Assembly: GCA_016800925.1 (NCBI GenBank)
Contig: JABCPU010000012.1
Coordinates: 310,001-374,000, forward strand
Source of the DNA: Suillus spraguei
Lineage: Eukaryota > Basidiomycota > Agaricomycetes > Boletales > Suillaceae
Length of the DNA: 64,000 nt
Direction: 5' to 3'
The notes under the pieces were generated by a model. It was given only the letters and a program-made list of their open reading frames with translations. It was not told the origin of the DNA and did not search any database. Numbering within the stretch: the first letter of the stretch is position 1; each line of letters starts with the position of its first letter. Positions 11,995-21,916 of the stretch are shown in pieces. Both the position numbers and the translations under genes were made by a program.

Positions 11995-12584
11995 ATGCCT
12001 ACATCAGAAATAGACGACATTTTTGCTGCCAAAGGAAAGGCGAGAGCCGTAGAACCTGCACCCATTCCATCCGTAAAGAAGGAGAAAAAGAAAAAAAGAA
12101 AAGGCAAACCTTTCACCAGTGACGAAATCAGTCCATCTTCAGAGTCAAAAACGCTGAAAAAGCGACCACTTCCCGAGACCATTGTAGATCCGTCCTTCAA
12201 ATCTTCCAGCAGTAGTAAACGTCCAAAGTTGGATGCCCTAGTTTCTTCACAGCGTGAAAAGGTTCATCACGAGACGCGCAAAGAGGACGAAGACCGTTTC
12301 AAGAATTCGAGGGGTTCCGGACCTAGTAAGTTTCGTCTTTCCTACTATCTTAGAAATAGCTAACACTGCGCTAGGACGAAAAACTGACGATGGTTTCAAC
12401 ATATACAAGGAAGATGAACTAGGTATATCTAATGTCGGTGGAGGTATGATACGCAATTACTCTTATCAACATTCGACATTCACCCGGCCTCAGACACACC
12501 GCTGTGTCCTTTCGATTGCGAATGTTGTATGTATTTGCTTGTTTCAATTATTTTTTCTGGTTTGAATACTTTTCAGGTTTTTGA
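11995..12584 (+). CDS. Small DUF1764-family protein
   Basis: There are four exons. ATG at 11995 begins MPTSEIDDIFAAKGKA, typical of the family, then a Lys/Ser-rich disordered stretch (KKEKKKKRKGKPF). The conserved C-terminal block is RKTDDGFNIYKEDELGISN, then GGDTPLCPFDCECCF-stop. The last intron (GTATGT...TTTCAG) leaves only the final cysteine (completed), a Phe and the stop at 12582-12584, which recreates the family's CPFDCxCCF ending exactly. DUF1764 proteins are widespread in eukaryotes; their function is not established as far as I know, and the basic tract suggests nuclear or nucleolar location. The gene is divergent from the ARID gene, with about 240 bp between starts. Confidence 0.9.
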
Positions 12585-13088
12585 ACTGCGGTTGCTCGAT
12601 CTGTAGCTTTTACATGCAAGAAGATACCCATGTATCCACCATGATATCCGGCATAAATTTCCGATGTGACCATTTTCGCTTTGGTTGCGATAACTTCCAT
12701 CATCGATTTGCATCCCCTTGATAATCGATAGCCATGAATATGAGGGAAACATGGATGAACGTCTTTGTTTTAGGTCAATGTTTTTCTTATGAGATTTATT
12801 TTTGCTTACTTCTAACCTCATACAGGTCTTCGTCTGTCTTCGTGTCATAATTACAAATGCAGAGAACACAGTTGTCCCCACATTGATATCGGCTCTTTCG
12901 AAGCCTCCCAGTTAACCTTTCGGGGTCATGTTCTGAGGGGGTCAATGTGTAGCCAAAAGTGATTGTTATATCCCTCTGTCCATTCTCCGATTCATTTGTT
13001 AATCTGAGACGGCGTTTGTAGTAATTTACTAGAGGGTCACATCGTAATATAAAAATCACAGTCGTTGATATGTCTCAGAGCCCCGGTC
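12585..13088. other. Convergent intergenic region
   Basis: About 500 bp lies between two 3' ends (the DUF1764 gene and cyclin H). Only short frames without family resemblance are present. It presumably holds both polyadenylation regions. Confidence 0.5.
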
Positions 13089-14339
13089 CTAATCGTCGTC
13101 GTCGTCGAGTTCAGCCAACTGCTGTACTTTTTCGTCTTCATCAAGCTCGTTCCCAAATGGATTGCTACCCTCAGTGACAGCTTTCCTGACGTCTTCCGCT
13201 TTTTTATTGCGCTTCTCTTCCGCTCGTTGTTGTTCAGCCGTTTGCCGTGCAAGATATGCCTTGCTACCAGGAACCTTCTCTGGATTCTTGCATAGCTTCA
13301 ATCTTCTATCAACCTCGCGAACGGCCTCTACATCAGGAGGATGTCCCATCTGCGTGATGATAAATTTGATGGATCCGAGAATAGGGTCCAGGGCTGTAGA
13401 AAGAGGCTGCGCAGCACCAGCCATCACTTTCGAGTCAGCCCATCTTTCTGCGAGAATTGGTGAAGCGAGAGCCAAACTAGCGAGGGCGATTTGTGATGGG
13501 GTGTAGATGAGTTCTACGTCGGTGAAGCGGGAAGCCCGGACATGTTTGATGGCGATATCATAGACATCCTGTGGTCGAAGATCCTCTGATACGTCTGGCA
13601 GAGTCTGTGATTGCGTTAGTCTCACCGTGAAATGATGTCACAAACATTATGATTACCTGAAGGTCGAGCCAAATGCCCCAGAGAGCACGGTGGGCATGCC
13701 AAACTGCAAACTCGAAATTCAAGCTTTGAGACACTAGAAACTCGAGGTCAAGAACGTCTGAGTTGGATGTTTTCGGGATATTAGACGTGTAAGACTCCAA
13801 TGAAATTGGGTTGTTCGTAGTCTTTGTGGCAAGAAATAATGCGGTGAGCCTTCAAAGAGCATCGACTCGTTAAGGACTCCAGTGGTGTAACATGCGAACC
13901 TACATCACATTCTTTGGATGCCAGTCCATGACAGTATTTTTAAGATAGAACCGCTTCAAATAACTGATGGCGGTTGCCTCTACTTCCTCAGGGAAACGAA
14001 AATGTCCGCATAGCTGAGGGATCTTGGTGATGTACAATTTTACGAGGAGTTGCTCTTCATTTGCATTAAGAAACAACACGTCCTCGGACGACCCAGGCTA
14101 TGACAGATTAATTAGACAAGCACTGAAACGACGGAAACTGGGTTTCGCACCTCATCTGCCTCGAAAGTGTTCCGTATGACCGCTACTGCAGCAGCATTGA
14201 GGGAAGTGCGAACTTGTTCCAGCTGTTCTGGGGAATATCTCCAGCTCTTGTACTGCGTGCTTCCCTCGTACAACGGTCTCTTCACAGTCGATGGGTTGGT
14301 CTGAGGGTTGGCTGCCTTGGCTGCGTTATCAGCCGCCAT
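13089..14339 (-). CDS. CCL1: Cyclin H-like subunit of the CAK/TFIIH kinase module (Ccl1/Mcs2 type)
   Basis: The start is ATG at 14337-14339, with four exons. Exon 1 has the family phrase RPLYEGSTQYKSWRYSPEQL, followed by the two cyclin folds: YITKIPQLCGHFRFPEEVEA, AISYLKRFYLKN, LTALFLATKTTNNPISLESY, then SLNFEFAVWHAHRALWGIWL and IYTPSQIALASLALASPILA. The C-terminus is charged and ends in an aspartate run before the stop at 13089. Cyclin H partners Cdk7/Kin28 and Mat1 to phosphorylate the RNA polymerase II C-terminal domain and, in many species, other CDKs. The order and spacing of the blocks fit the family. No damage was seen. Confidence 0.85.
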
Positions 14340-14656
14340 GTATCAGGTCGACGATTAATGATGCGCCTTGTTTGTAGGTGGGTTCCCTCATGAGCTGGGC
14401 TGCCTCTGCACAACATTGTTATTTGTTATTCAATCATTGTAACGTGACAGCAGCCCCAGACTCGCTTCAAGTTATTCGTAGCATCCATCGAATTAAACGC
14501 AAACTATATCCATTTCATTTTGCGTTGACAAATGATTAATGACTAGTTGACTGCTAATCCTATGGGATTCTATTGTTAATACATTGTTCTTCAAGCTTCA
14601 AGTCGTAGACGTCTATCTTGACCAGTCTGGGCCAAGTCGAGGGCCTTCATGTTATT

Positions 14657-14903
14657 GCAGGTTCGAAACCTGCTCGACAATCTTCTTCCTTTTACCATGG
14701 CTTGAACGTTCACTTGGAACGGATCGTTCAAGTCATAGCCAGGCACCAAAACACAATGGCTGGCGCCATATTGTGTGATTGGCGCGGATTAAAATCTCTT
14801 ATCACATTCACTCACATGATAGGCAATTCGAAGCGTCCTGGCGGAAGGGTTTACCACAACAAAATCGAAATTTGTTCTTGGACTGTGCAGGTTCAAAACC
14901 TGC
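14657..14903 (+). repeat. Pair of 17-bp tRNA T-arm-like hairpins
   Basis: GCAGGTTCGAAACCTGC at 14657-14673 and GCAGGTTCAAAACCTGC at 14887-14903 differ at one base. Each has the 5-bp stem and 7-nt loop of a tRNA T-arm (RNA polymerase III B-box-like). Neither has matching acceptor or anticodon arms upstream, so they are not tRNA genes. They could be remnants of tRNA-derived SINEs. Confidence 0.4.
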
Positions 14904-15559
14904 CGACCACAAAGGTTTTTCTCTCTCAGAACTAGCCTTAACATTGACTCCTGGATGGTTTTGTTAGGTTGACTAGACAATTTTTTGTGGTGTACAGATC
15001 CTCAGCGGTCCATCTTCGCTAGGCCCAGGTATCGCGCGCTGGAAACGTGATAGTCTATCCGTGAATCCGCCTTCACAAGGTTGTCTCAAAGACATAAGAT
15101 ATGTCCCCAAGGTGTGTACGTGCTAACCTAAGTTCCTGGCAGACTGATCAAAACTGCCAGGATTCACCACCAAACGAAAAAGCTCAATGGCGCCGGAGGC
15201 CAGAAGATTGTACGCAAGCTAGGGACACCGTGAGTGAGTTTGATAGTCAGAAAAATGATATAACCTCTTCCCTTTAGCTTTCAAGTCATTCTCAGTCGCA
15301 TTGGAAGAGCCAACAACCGAAGACGTGTTCATCGATCTTCAGCGAGGCTAGAACAATAGATCGAGCCATATGATTCTGATGTGTGTAGTTTGCGTGTATT
15401 TGTCGATGCTGAGGGGGAACAAAATATTGTATACTTTCGATTGACGCGGCAAGACGCGGGCACCGGACAGAGGTATCAATGCGAAACTCTAGAACATGCC
15501 ATAACGACAAGGATAAAGCCTCTAACAAATAAGGTATCAAATGATTGCGAATTATAACC

Positions 15560-16260
15560 GATCTCGTTGGACAAGAGCCCCGTTGGGAGTCGGGACCACA
15601 GTTTAGTCACCTACACTTGCTACCCCTACTTGTCTACATCCATCACCGATGTGGACCTAGTATCGTCTGCCTGTTTGCAGTCAGCTACGATAATCGGTGT
15701 CGCGAGACGGAAAATGCTGGATTTGTTCAAAACTCGTCCATTGCAAGAATTCCATATTTGTCGTCCTAGTCTTTCAAAAATTCAGACTGTTCTCCTGTAG
15801 TGCGTACCCTGGCCAATCTATCTGAGCTTCTTTGTGGAGGTACTTGACACTTTCTGAGTGCTTTTTTTCTGCTTATTATAGGACTTTTGCCATTGGTGCT
15901 CCTTTGCCGATGGCGTCCCTTAGTATCACCATGGCATTGAGCCACTCCCTTTCAGGCTTCGCCTTTCTTCACCTTTCTTCAGAGTGACTTGTCCCTCTAC
16001 CTATAAGAGCAGGCCTATACTTTAAAGTGAGTAGCGCTACCTGACTGACACTGGTGTCGAAGCTGATGCACGCCTCAACTCCTACTAGATTCACTCACTC
16101 ATCACTCTCGAACTATTATTTTCCCTTTCGAACTCACTAAATTCTCGCCACATGGCTGGTGGCAAATGGGCAGCGCTACCTAGTTGTGGTGGGGGTGATG
16201 GTTTGTGCACGCCCCAACCTCAGCTAGGTACGAGTGTCTCCTTTCCATTCTTAATGCTCG
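15560..16260. repeat. Diverged dispersed repeat, copy 1
   Basis: This region matches about 20040-20665 in patches along its whole length. Shared anchors are a block around GGACCTAGTATCGTCTGCCT / GGATCTAGTATTGTCTACCT, a CTCTACATA-like then CTATACTTT motif, ATCACTCTC, and AAATGGGCAGCG followed by TACCTAGTT. The order is the same in both copies and they are direct. A TATA-like string followed by a pyrimidine-rich stretch would suit a solo LTR, but no clear terminal TG...CA or target duplication was found. The copies are clearly old. Confidence 0.5.
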
Positions 16261-16834
16261 ACGAGGATCTCGTAGTTGTCAGACGTGGGCTCGGAACGCT
16301 ATAAACCGGGTTACGGCGAAACAATAACCACAAAGGGATGAGGGGTGGGATAGCAAGGCGGGTCCCCGACACTCACTTCAGTGGTCGGCAATTCAACAAC
16401 CAACCCGAATATCACATAACTGTGCAGCACACAGTGTATCTCCTCTGATATCAAAGGCAGGGATATATCACCCCCAGGGGAGCCATATACTCTCTCCCTT
16501 CGGAGCCACACTCCCGGGCACCTCCACAGCAACCACAAAGCTATGGTGCTACACCTGCACATTCATTGTTTGCACGTTCCGCAGCCTATGCGGCGTGCGT
16601 TTTTTGCGCGTCAATGATGGTTTTTTTTTTGGCATGAGATCTTCGCATTATTGTATGTCGACAATAATTTTTTAATTACTGGGAGTTCAAAGTTGAATTT
16701 GGAGGCCGTGATTGAGAGCCATTGAGATAGGATATGCAGTCTTGACTCTTGTGCACCTAGAGCCGTTAAGATGGGGACATGCATACATATAGATGCCCAT
16801 GCAGAATTAAAAAAAACTATTCAGTAGTGTCGGG

Positions 16835-16993
16835 GCCCCGGGTCCACACCAGATCATTGCCATTGCTCTACAGTATATTTATTTTCTGCCAGGATCCACT
16901 AAAACTCGACACCCGCAAGGGTCTGGACCCCGTCTGGTATGCATGCGGAATAAAGGAACCACTATTATTGGAGCCCCGGGTCCACACCAGATC
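16835..16993. repeat. 21-bp exact direct repeat
   Basis: GCCCCGGGTCCACACCAGAT plus C occurs at 16835-16855 and again at 16973-16993. The bases around each copy differ. No coding or RNA role is apparent; it may be the edge of a small mobile element. Confidence 0.45.
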
Positions 16994-17739
16994 CTCGCCC
17001 GAGACGTAGATTTTCAAGAAGCTTATGAGTTCTCTACCAAGACTCAACACCCCACCCAAATGTTGAACGTGCAATCACGCTGTGTATAAAGCACTGTCCC
17101 ATGATCTTATAATTATATGCCCTACCCACTCAACCTGGCCTATATAAGCATGTCTCCAGGTTGCCAGAGATGTCGCTAAGAGTTGTCCAACATAATGCAG
17201 CGACCTCAAGAACCTAGTAAACCCACAGTCGAACTCAGCATAGGTTTTCCATCCCAGTGCATTTGTGCGCCTCGTTAACTTAGCAGACACTTGCAGAAAT
17301 TATCCAATGCTGATCTCAAGGCCCTGAAAGACCATCTGGAGACCATAGACCCGGGCACAGTAGAAAAAGTGTATGGGAAGAAAGGGATACATGAGTTGGC
17401 ACGGTGACGGAAAGTCGAAGTCCGGATCGACCATCACGCTCCAGACGAAGTCAATGGAGACGGTTGATAATTATCGCGAGGAAGGGTCAGTCACAGGTGT
17501 TTGTGACATGTGTCGGATGCTTGGGATGACTCTGCCAAGACTATCATCGACGCGATGAAGACAGTTGTTTTCCAGGTAGGCTGCCCTAACTTCGTCGCAA
17601 ATGTCGCAGATAAACACCTTCACATTCGTAGAAGGATGATGATGATTAAACAATAACGGATGCTAAGACCCAGTCAATCAGTGAGGGTGTATGATATTTT
17701 CGTGCTGTACAGAGTCGCACCACGTACAATCTACAACCA

Positions 17740-19215
17740 TTATTCATCCATGTCTTCTTCTTCTTCCTCTTCTTCTTCCCCATCTTGGTCATCTTCGGAC
17801 TGCTTCTCGAAGATGTTCAAGTCAAACACTGACTTTTCCATCGAGCTGCGGTAAACATTCGGCCCGACAATCAGTGCAGCGCTCCGACCGTCCTGTTTTA
17901 CCGCATTTAATCGCCAATACGTCTCGCGTATCCACTCAGCATGATCGACCAAAGAAGTCCAGCCGCCCGTGATGATCTCGTGGAACTTGAGATAATACGG
18001 TGCATGCGCGAACAGCATCGCGCGACAAAGATCATCGTCGCTATATCTATCATGGTTCTCCTGCGCAAAACATGTGCTAAAGTGCTGCCGGAGGTAGTAC
18101 CGCTTGATCATCGCCCTCGCTCGAACCGTCAGATCTACTCGATCGTCTGGGCCCCGGAAGACGCTCGGCCACTTTGAAGTGTCGCCGAACGAAGTCCAGT
18201 CATGCGGCACGGTGTTCCAACCTTCATCGGGGATCCCCTGTCTCTCGCAGGGATCGTCCCCGGCCGAATTCAGGTCGTCTGGGAACTTGGCCGTAAGCAT
18301 AAGAGGGAGAATCTGTGCGCCCCCCCAGTCTATGAGCCCTACGATCTTCGTATCGTCGATTGGATCAAAAAATATATTGCGCAGTGCGACGTCGGGATGG
18401 TATAAGACCAACGGGAGGTAAGACGATGGAGGGACGAAGTACGGTATGAGTGATGAGAGAAGTTGGAATAGCTCAGAAAATTTTTGAGGGGTGCATTTGG
18501 GCTCTGAGAGCGATTGAGAAAGCTCCTCCGTCTCAAGTCTGGACCATTCTCTCAGAGCATGCAAGATATCATGCTCCAGTTGGGCCCTCCAGAGATCCAC
18601 GATGGACTTATATGGTCCCCCAAGGTTCTGCTGTGAGATGGTGAAGAGCGGACCCATGATAAAGCCTCCTTGATCATCGAGGGTAATGCTGCCGATCTTA
18701 TCAAACGGTACGGGTGCCGACAAAGTAGATTGTAGCATTGCCAGAGCTTTGGTGATGGCCAGTTGCCGTACTTCCGACATACCGTCCATACCGCGAAGTC
18801 CGTTGTCATCGTTGATGAGATCGTTAAGCTTTCGTCCGTGGACGACATCCATGAGAACATACGGCGCGCCAGCCGGATTAGAGAATGTGACGTCCCAAGC
18901 GTGAACTTGTGGGACCGGGATACCTGAATATAAGCTGGACGAGCGAACAAACTGCATAGTAGCTATCTCAGACATCTTTGCCTGTGGATTAAAGTCCTCG
19001 TCATCATGCACTGACACGCTAGCAGCGATCTCGGTGCCATCGGCGAAGACCAGCTTGTAGACGTTATTGTAGCTGCCATTTCCGAGAAGTTGGATGGATT
19101 GGCAAGTGGGTTTGGAAAGACGTTTCGTGGCACAATCGACCAGCCCAGAGAGGTTAACCCATCGTGATTTGCGAAGTGTGGAAATCTGCAGCTCGAGGTC
19201 TTCGGACATTGGCAT
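17740..19215 (-). CDS. Aminoglycoside-phosphotransferase-like (APH) kinase-fold protein
   Basis: A single long exon starts at ATG 19213-19215 (MPMSEDLEL) and gives about 490 residues. The N-lobe glycine loop is LLGNGSYNNVYKLVFADGTE. The C-lobe has the catalytic-loop equivalent LYHPDVALRNIFFDP (H-x-D-x4-N) and the metal-binding aspartate in VGLIDWGGAQ. In the strand after the glycine loop the sequence is EIAASVSVHDD, so the usual ATP-binding basic residue is not obvious there. The C-terminus is an acidic run of glutamates. Such single-exon APH-fold genes are numerous in Agaricomycetes and are not drug-resistance genes; substrates are mostly unknown. The frame is intact. It sits alone between repeat-bearing flanks. 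Confidence 0.82.
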   Translation of the reverse strand: MPMSEDLELQISTLRKSRWVNLSGLVDCATKRLSKPTCQSIQLLGNGSYNNVYKLVFADGTEIAASVSVHDDEDFNPQAKMSEIATMQFVRSSSLYSGIPVPQVHAWDVTFSNPAGAPYVLMDVVHGRKLNDLINDDNGLRGMDGMSEVRQLAITKALAMLQSTLSAPVPFDKIGSITLDDQGGFIMGPLFTISQQNLGGPYKSIVDLWRAQLEHDILHALREWSRLETEELSQSLSEPKCTPQKFSELFQLLSSLIPYFVPPSSYLPLVLYHPDVALRNIFFDPIDDTKIVGLIDWGGAQILPLMLTAKFPDDLNSAGDDPCERQGIPDEGWNTVPHDWTSFGDTSKWPSVFRGPDDRVDLTVRARAMIKRYYLRQHFSTCFAQENHDRYSDDDLCRAMLFAHAPYYLKFHEIITGGWTSLVDHAEWIRETYWRLNAVKQDGRSAALIVGPNVYRSSMEKSVFDLNIFEKQSEDDQDGEEEEEEEEDMDE

Positions 19216-20039
19216 GACTTGCAATGTGCCATGAAGATGGTCATGATTAGCAAAGTTAAAATCGTCTGTGCATCCTCACCCTACCTGATTAATTCCTAGT
19301 AGGCACCTATAAGTTTGCAAGGCCACCACTGACTGCCAAGTTCAAGTGGCCATCCCGGATCTAGCACTATCAGGCTGAATTCCCACCCACAACCCGGCAT
19401 TTGCCTATATTTTTTGTTCGAACTTCAGAATGAATTCAGATTACTTTCAAATTTAGGATCATAACATTATTCACGCACCACTGATCAACTAACTTATCAG
19501 TATGTAAGAGTAAGTATGTCGAGCGTCAAAGCGGCCGACAATCTTGATCAGACGATCACGTCCTCCCATCCAATACACGTGCTACTTTTGTCGTTTCACT
19601 GATTTTTTCACCCGCAGTAGAGCACGTCCCTAGGTGCATTCTTTAGATGGGGCCCCCAATTCACCGTGCCAATGCAATCATGCCCTACTCTTCTGACTAG
19701 AACCTATTTGATAGGTCTTTCCATCCTTATCCGACGCACAGATAGCGCTGGCCTTGCGAGGACCTATGCGTAGCATACCACCGTCCCGAACTGTTCATGT
19801 GTCAGAGCTATAATGCAGTACCAGGTGCTCGATATGGCATGCCTTTGTCAGACGGATAGACACCTCTAGCGTGTTGAAAGGTGTGTTGATCAGCAAGCGA
19901 GTCATGTGTCCTGTACTGGAGCTTTTCTAGGACAGTGATCACGATGTCTGCGTGCTGCCAAACTAGAGTAGATTCCGGCCGTTGTACGACACACCATACA
20001 TCTTATGTCAAACTTGACGACGAATGACAGGGATGTGCA

Positions 20040-20665
20040 ATGCCGTTCGCTGTGGAGAGCAGGTTCGCGCATGGAATCGCCTCAAACTCGACTGCGAGCC
20101 TTTCTGTTGTCATCCCTTACTTGCATGGAAACCTGAACGTGGACAGTGCCATCTCGATGATGGATCTAGTATTGTCTACCTGTCTGCAGTCAGATGTGAT
20201 CCAGTGGGAAGAAAAATGGGATGTATCTGCGTGAGTTGCATGCGGCGATATGACATTTGTCGTCCCTGCCCACCAATTTAGATTTAGAATGCCGCCTAGC
20301 GTCCTAGCCGTTCCGTTGTCTACTTATTTTTGGAGCTACTTATCCCTTTCTGCTTTGTCCCTTTGTAAGAAGTTATTAACACTTTTCTGACAATGAACTT
20401 CCCTTTGTATAGCATTGAGTTACTCCCTTTCTTCTGCTTGTTTTGTGACTTGTGCAAGTTCCTCTACATACAAAATGAGGTCTATACTTTTTAAATTTCG
20501 AACAGCGAATCCGCCCATTTATCACTCTCATTCTACTCCATCCTCAAGTTCTCACTACGTGACTCGCGGCAGACTTGTATGGTTTAAATGGGCAGCGTTA
20601 CCTAGTTCGTGAACTGCATGATATGCAAGCCCTCCAACTAGGTACGCACTTCCCGTTCTTCGATT
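20040..20665. repeat. Diverged dispersed repeat, copy 2
   Basis: This is the partner of the repeat at about 15560-16260, in the same orientation. It includes AAATGGGCAGCGTTACCTAG at about 20585 and CCAACTAGGTACGCA at about 20634, matching AAATGGGCAGCGCTACCTAG and CAGCTAGGTACGAG in copy 1. Confidence 0.5.
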
Positions 20666-20728
20666 CTCTCAACAAGGACCTCCGTATTTATAGTACGGTG
20701 CAAGGCGTACTGGTAGCGAAATCGTTTC

Positions 20729-20795
20729 TACCATCGTCAGATAACTGCAGGCGCTGGGCCTTCTTTTGCCGGTCTTCAGTTGTCTGACGATGGTA
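20729..20795. repeat. Inverted repeat, 19-bp arms, 29-bp loop
   Basis: TACCATCGTCAGATAACTG at 20729-20747 pairs with CAGTTGTCTGACGATGGTA at 20777-20795 with one mismatch. It lies just after the repeat copy and before the 3' end of the Fap7 gene. It could be a MITE end pair or a hairpin; nothing in the loop is recognisable. Confidence 0.45.
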
Positions 20796-21097
20796 AATTT
20801 TGCAGGTTGAGCGGTGAGTGGGCCTATTGGCTCTCCTTCCGCTCTAGAGTCACATGACCAAGTCAAAGTAAAGTGCAACAGGAACCGTATCATGGTAGTT
20901 CGGCAGCTCGTGTTTGCACTGTCGGGCCGAGAGGGTATCTCCCGCGAAACCTTTCCTCGGACATACAGTTTTTTGCAAATAGGCGTATAAGAACTGAACA
21001 TAGCTGATTTGTTATTATGTCATTAATAAATATAAATCGCAAGTACGATTTAGTTATTCTGTCAGATAAACTTTCAATCAAGGTTGGCGTAATCAGT

Positions 21098-21728
21098 CTA
21101 TTTATTATCTTTCAACCACTGATTTATCCATTCAACGATGTTTGCCACATTATTTTCCAGGTCTTCAGAAGATTCGCTTTTCAGACCAACGATAATCTCT
21201 TGCGGGTACGAGTCTCGCGCTTCTTGAAGCACCACTTCCATTATCTCCGCTTCGTTGTTTTCCTGTATTTTTTTAAGAGGATAATTGCTACAATCGCGTC
21301 AGATCTGGCTTGATTTTGATTGTGGTACGGAAGTATGCACCGTTTTTCGAGACGTTCCCAGAGAAGGGTATGATTGCAGCGCAGAACGACAACTAGATCT
21401 GCCCATCGCTCAGGGAATATTTCACAGGTGTGCCAGTCTAGAATAATTCCACCGGCGGACGCCAATGGTTCGAGATCGTCTAAGAGCTGATATAGACTAG
21501 TGAGAAACACGGCGAGGTGGATGAATGTCCGCGGACCTTGTCTTCGTCTACTGTGTAACTTTGCCATTGTTCATCAAAACCATGATAAAACCCTTTGTCT
21601 TTTACTAATTGTCCAACGTTGATATGTTTTAGAGGAACTGGAGAGGCATCTTGTAGTAGTTGAGCATGAGTTGATTTTCCAGTACCAGGAGTTCCAGTGA
21701 TGATGATAACGGGGTAACGTTCTGGCAT
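21098..21728 (-). CDS. FAP7: Fap7/AK6-type adenylate kinase-like NTPase (late 40S assembly)
   Basis: The start is ATG at 21726-21728, with three exons. The P-loop is ITGTPGTGKST. Next come HINVGQLVKDKGFYHGFDE (the NMP-binding region typical of Fap7/hCINAP), the Walker B-like LASAGGIILDWHTCEIFPER, and the lid and C-terminus LWERLEKRNYPLKKIQENN, EIMEVVLQEARDSYPQEIIV, ANIVEWINQWLKDNK-stop. The second intron (GTGCAT...TTGTAG) falls in phase 2 inside an Arg codon and restores the frame cleanly. Fap7 works with Rps14 in the final steps of small-subunit maturation in the cytoplasm and nucleus and has weak adenylate kinase activity. It is head-to-head with a 7TM gene. Confidence 0.92.
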
Positions 21729-21916
21729 AGTAGTTTGTAGAAGAAATGTATTAATATATTATGTAAAAAAGTATTCAAATTTAATCCGGATACTACGCGG
21801 TGATCGGATTAAATGGTGTCAGAGCGGATGTCCCGTCATCAAGGTAATCTACACTTTTTGAGAACGTTACTTCCATCCAGTAATCCTCTCCTCATGTACA
21901 CTTTCAAGTAAGTACT
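21729..21916. promoter_or_regulatory. Short bidirectional promoter region
   Basis: Only 188 bp separates the start codons of the divergent Fap7 and 7TM genes, so the two must share promoter space. I see no diagnostic motif. Confidence 0.4.

Larger units (their letters stand above)
14340..17739. other. Gene-poor, repeat-bearing intergenic region
   Basis: This 3.4-kb stretch lies between the cyclin H promoter and the 3' end of the APH-like gene. I find no coding region that holds together. It contains two T-arm-like palindromes (14657, 14887), one copy of a diverged roughly 0.65-kb repeat (about 15560-16260) whose partner is at about 20040-20665, and an exact 21-bp direct repeat (16835 and 16973). 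It is best read as old transposon debris. Confidence 0.5.
19216..21097. other. Repeat-bearing intergenic region
   Basis: This 1.9-kb stretch lies between the APH-like promoter and the 3' end of the Fap7 gene. It contains the second copy of the diverged roughly 0.65-kb repeat (about 20040-20665) and a 19-bp imperfect inverted repeat (20729-20795). No coding region is supported. Confidence 0.5.

Noticed and set aside
14600..14690. tRNA gene at the T-arm-like hairpin
   Set aside because: The bases after the hairpin have no complement 60-75 nt upstream; D- and anticodon arms are absent.
17740..19215. Aminoglycoside resistance gene
   Set aside because: The fold is shared, but such single-exon APH-like genes are normal expanded families in mushroom fungi; nothing indicates drug modification or bacterial origin.
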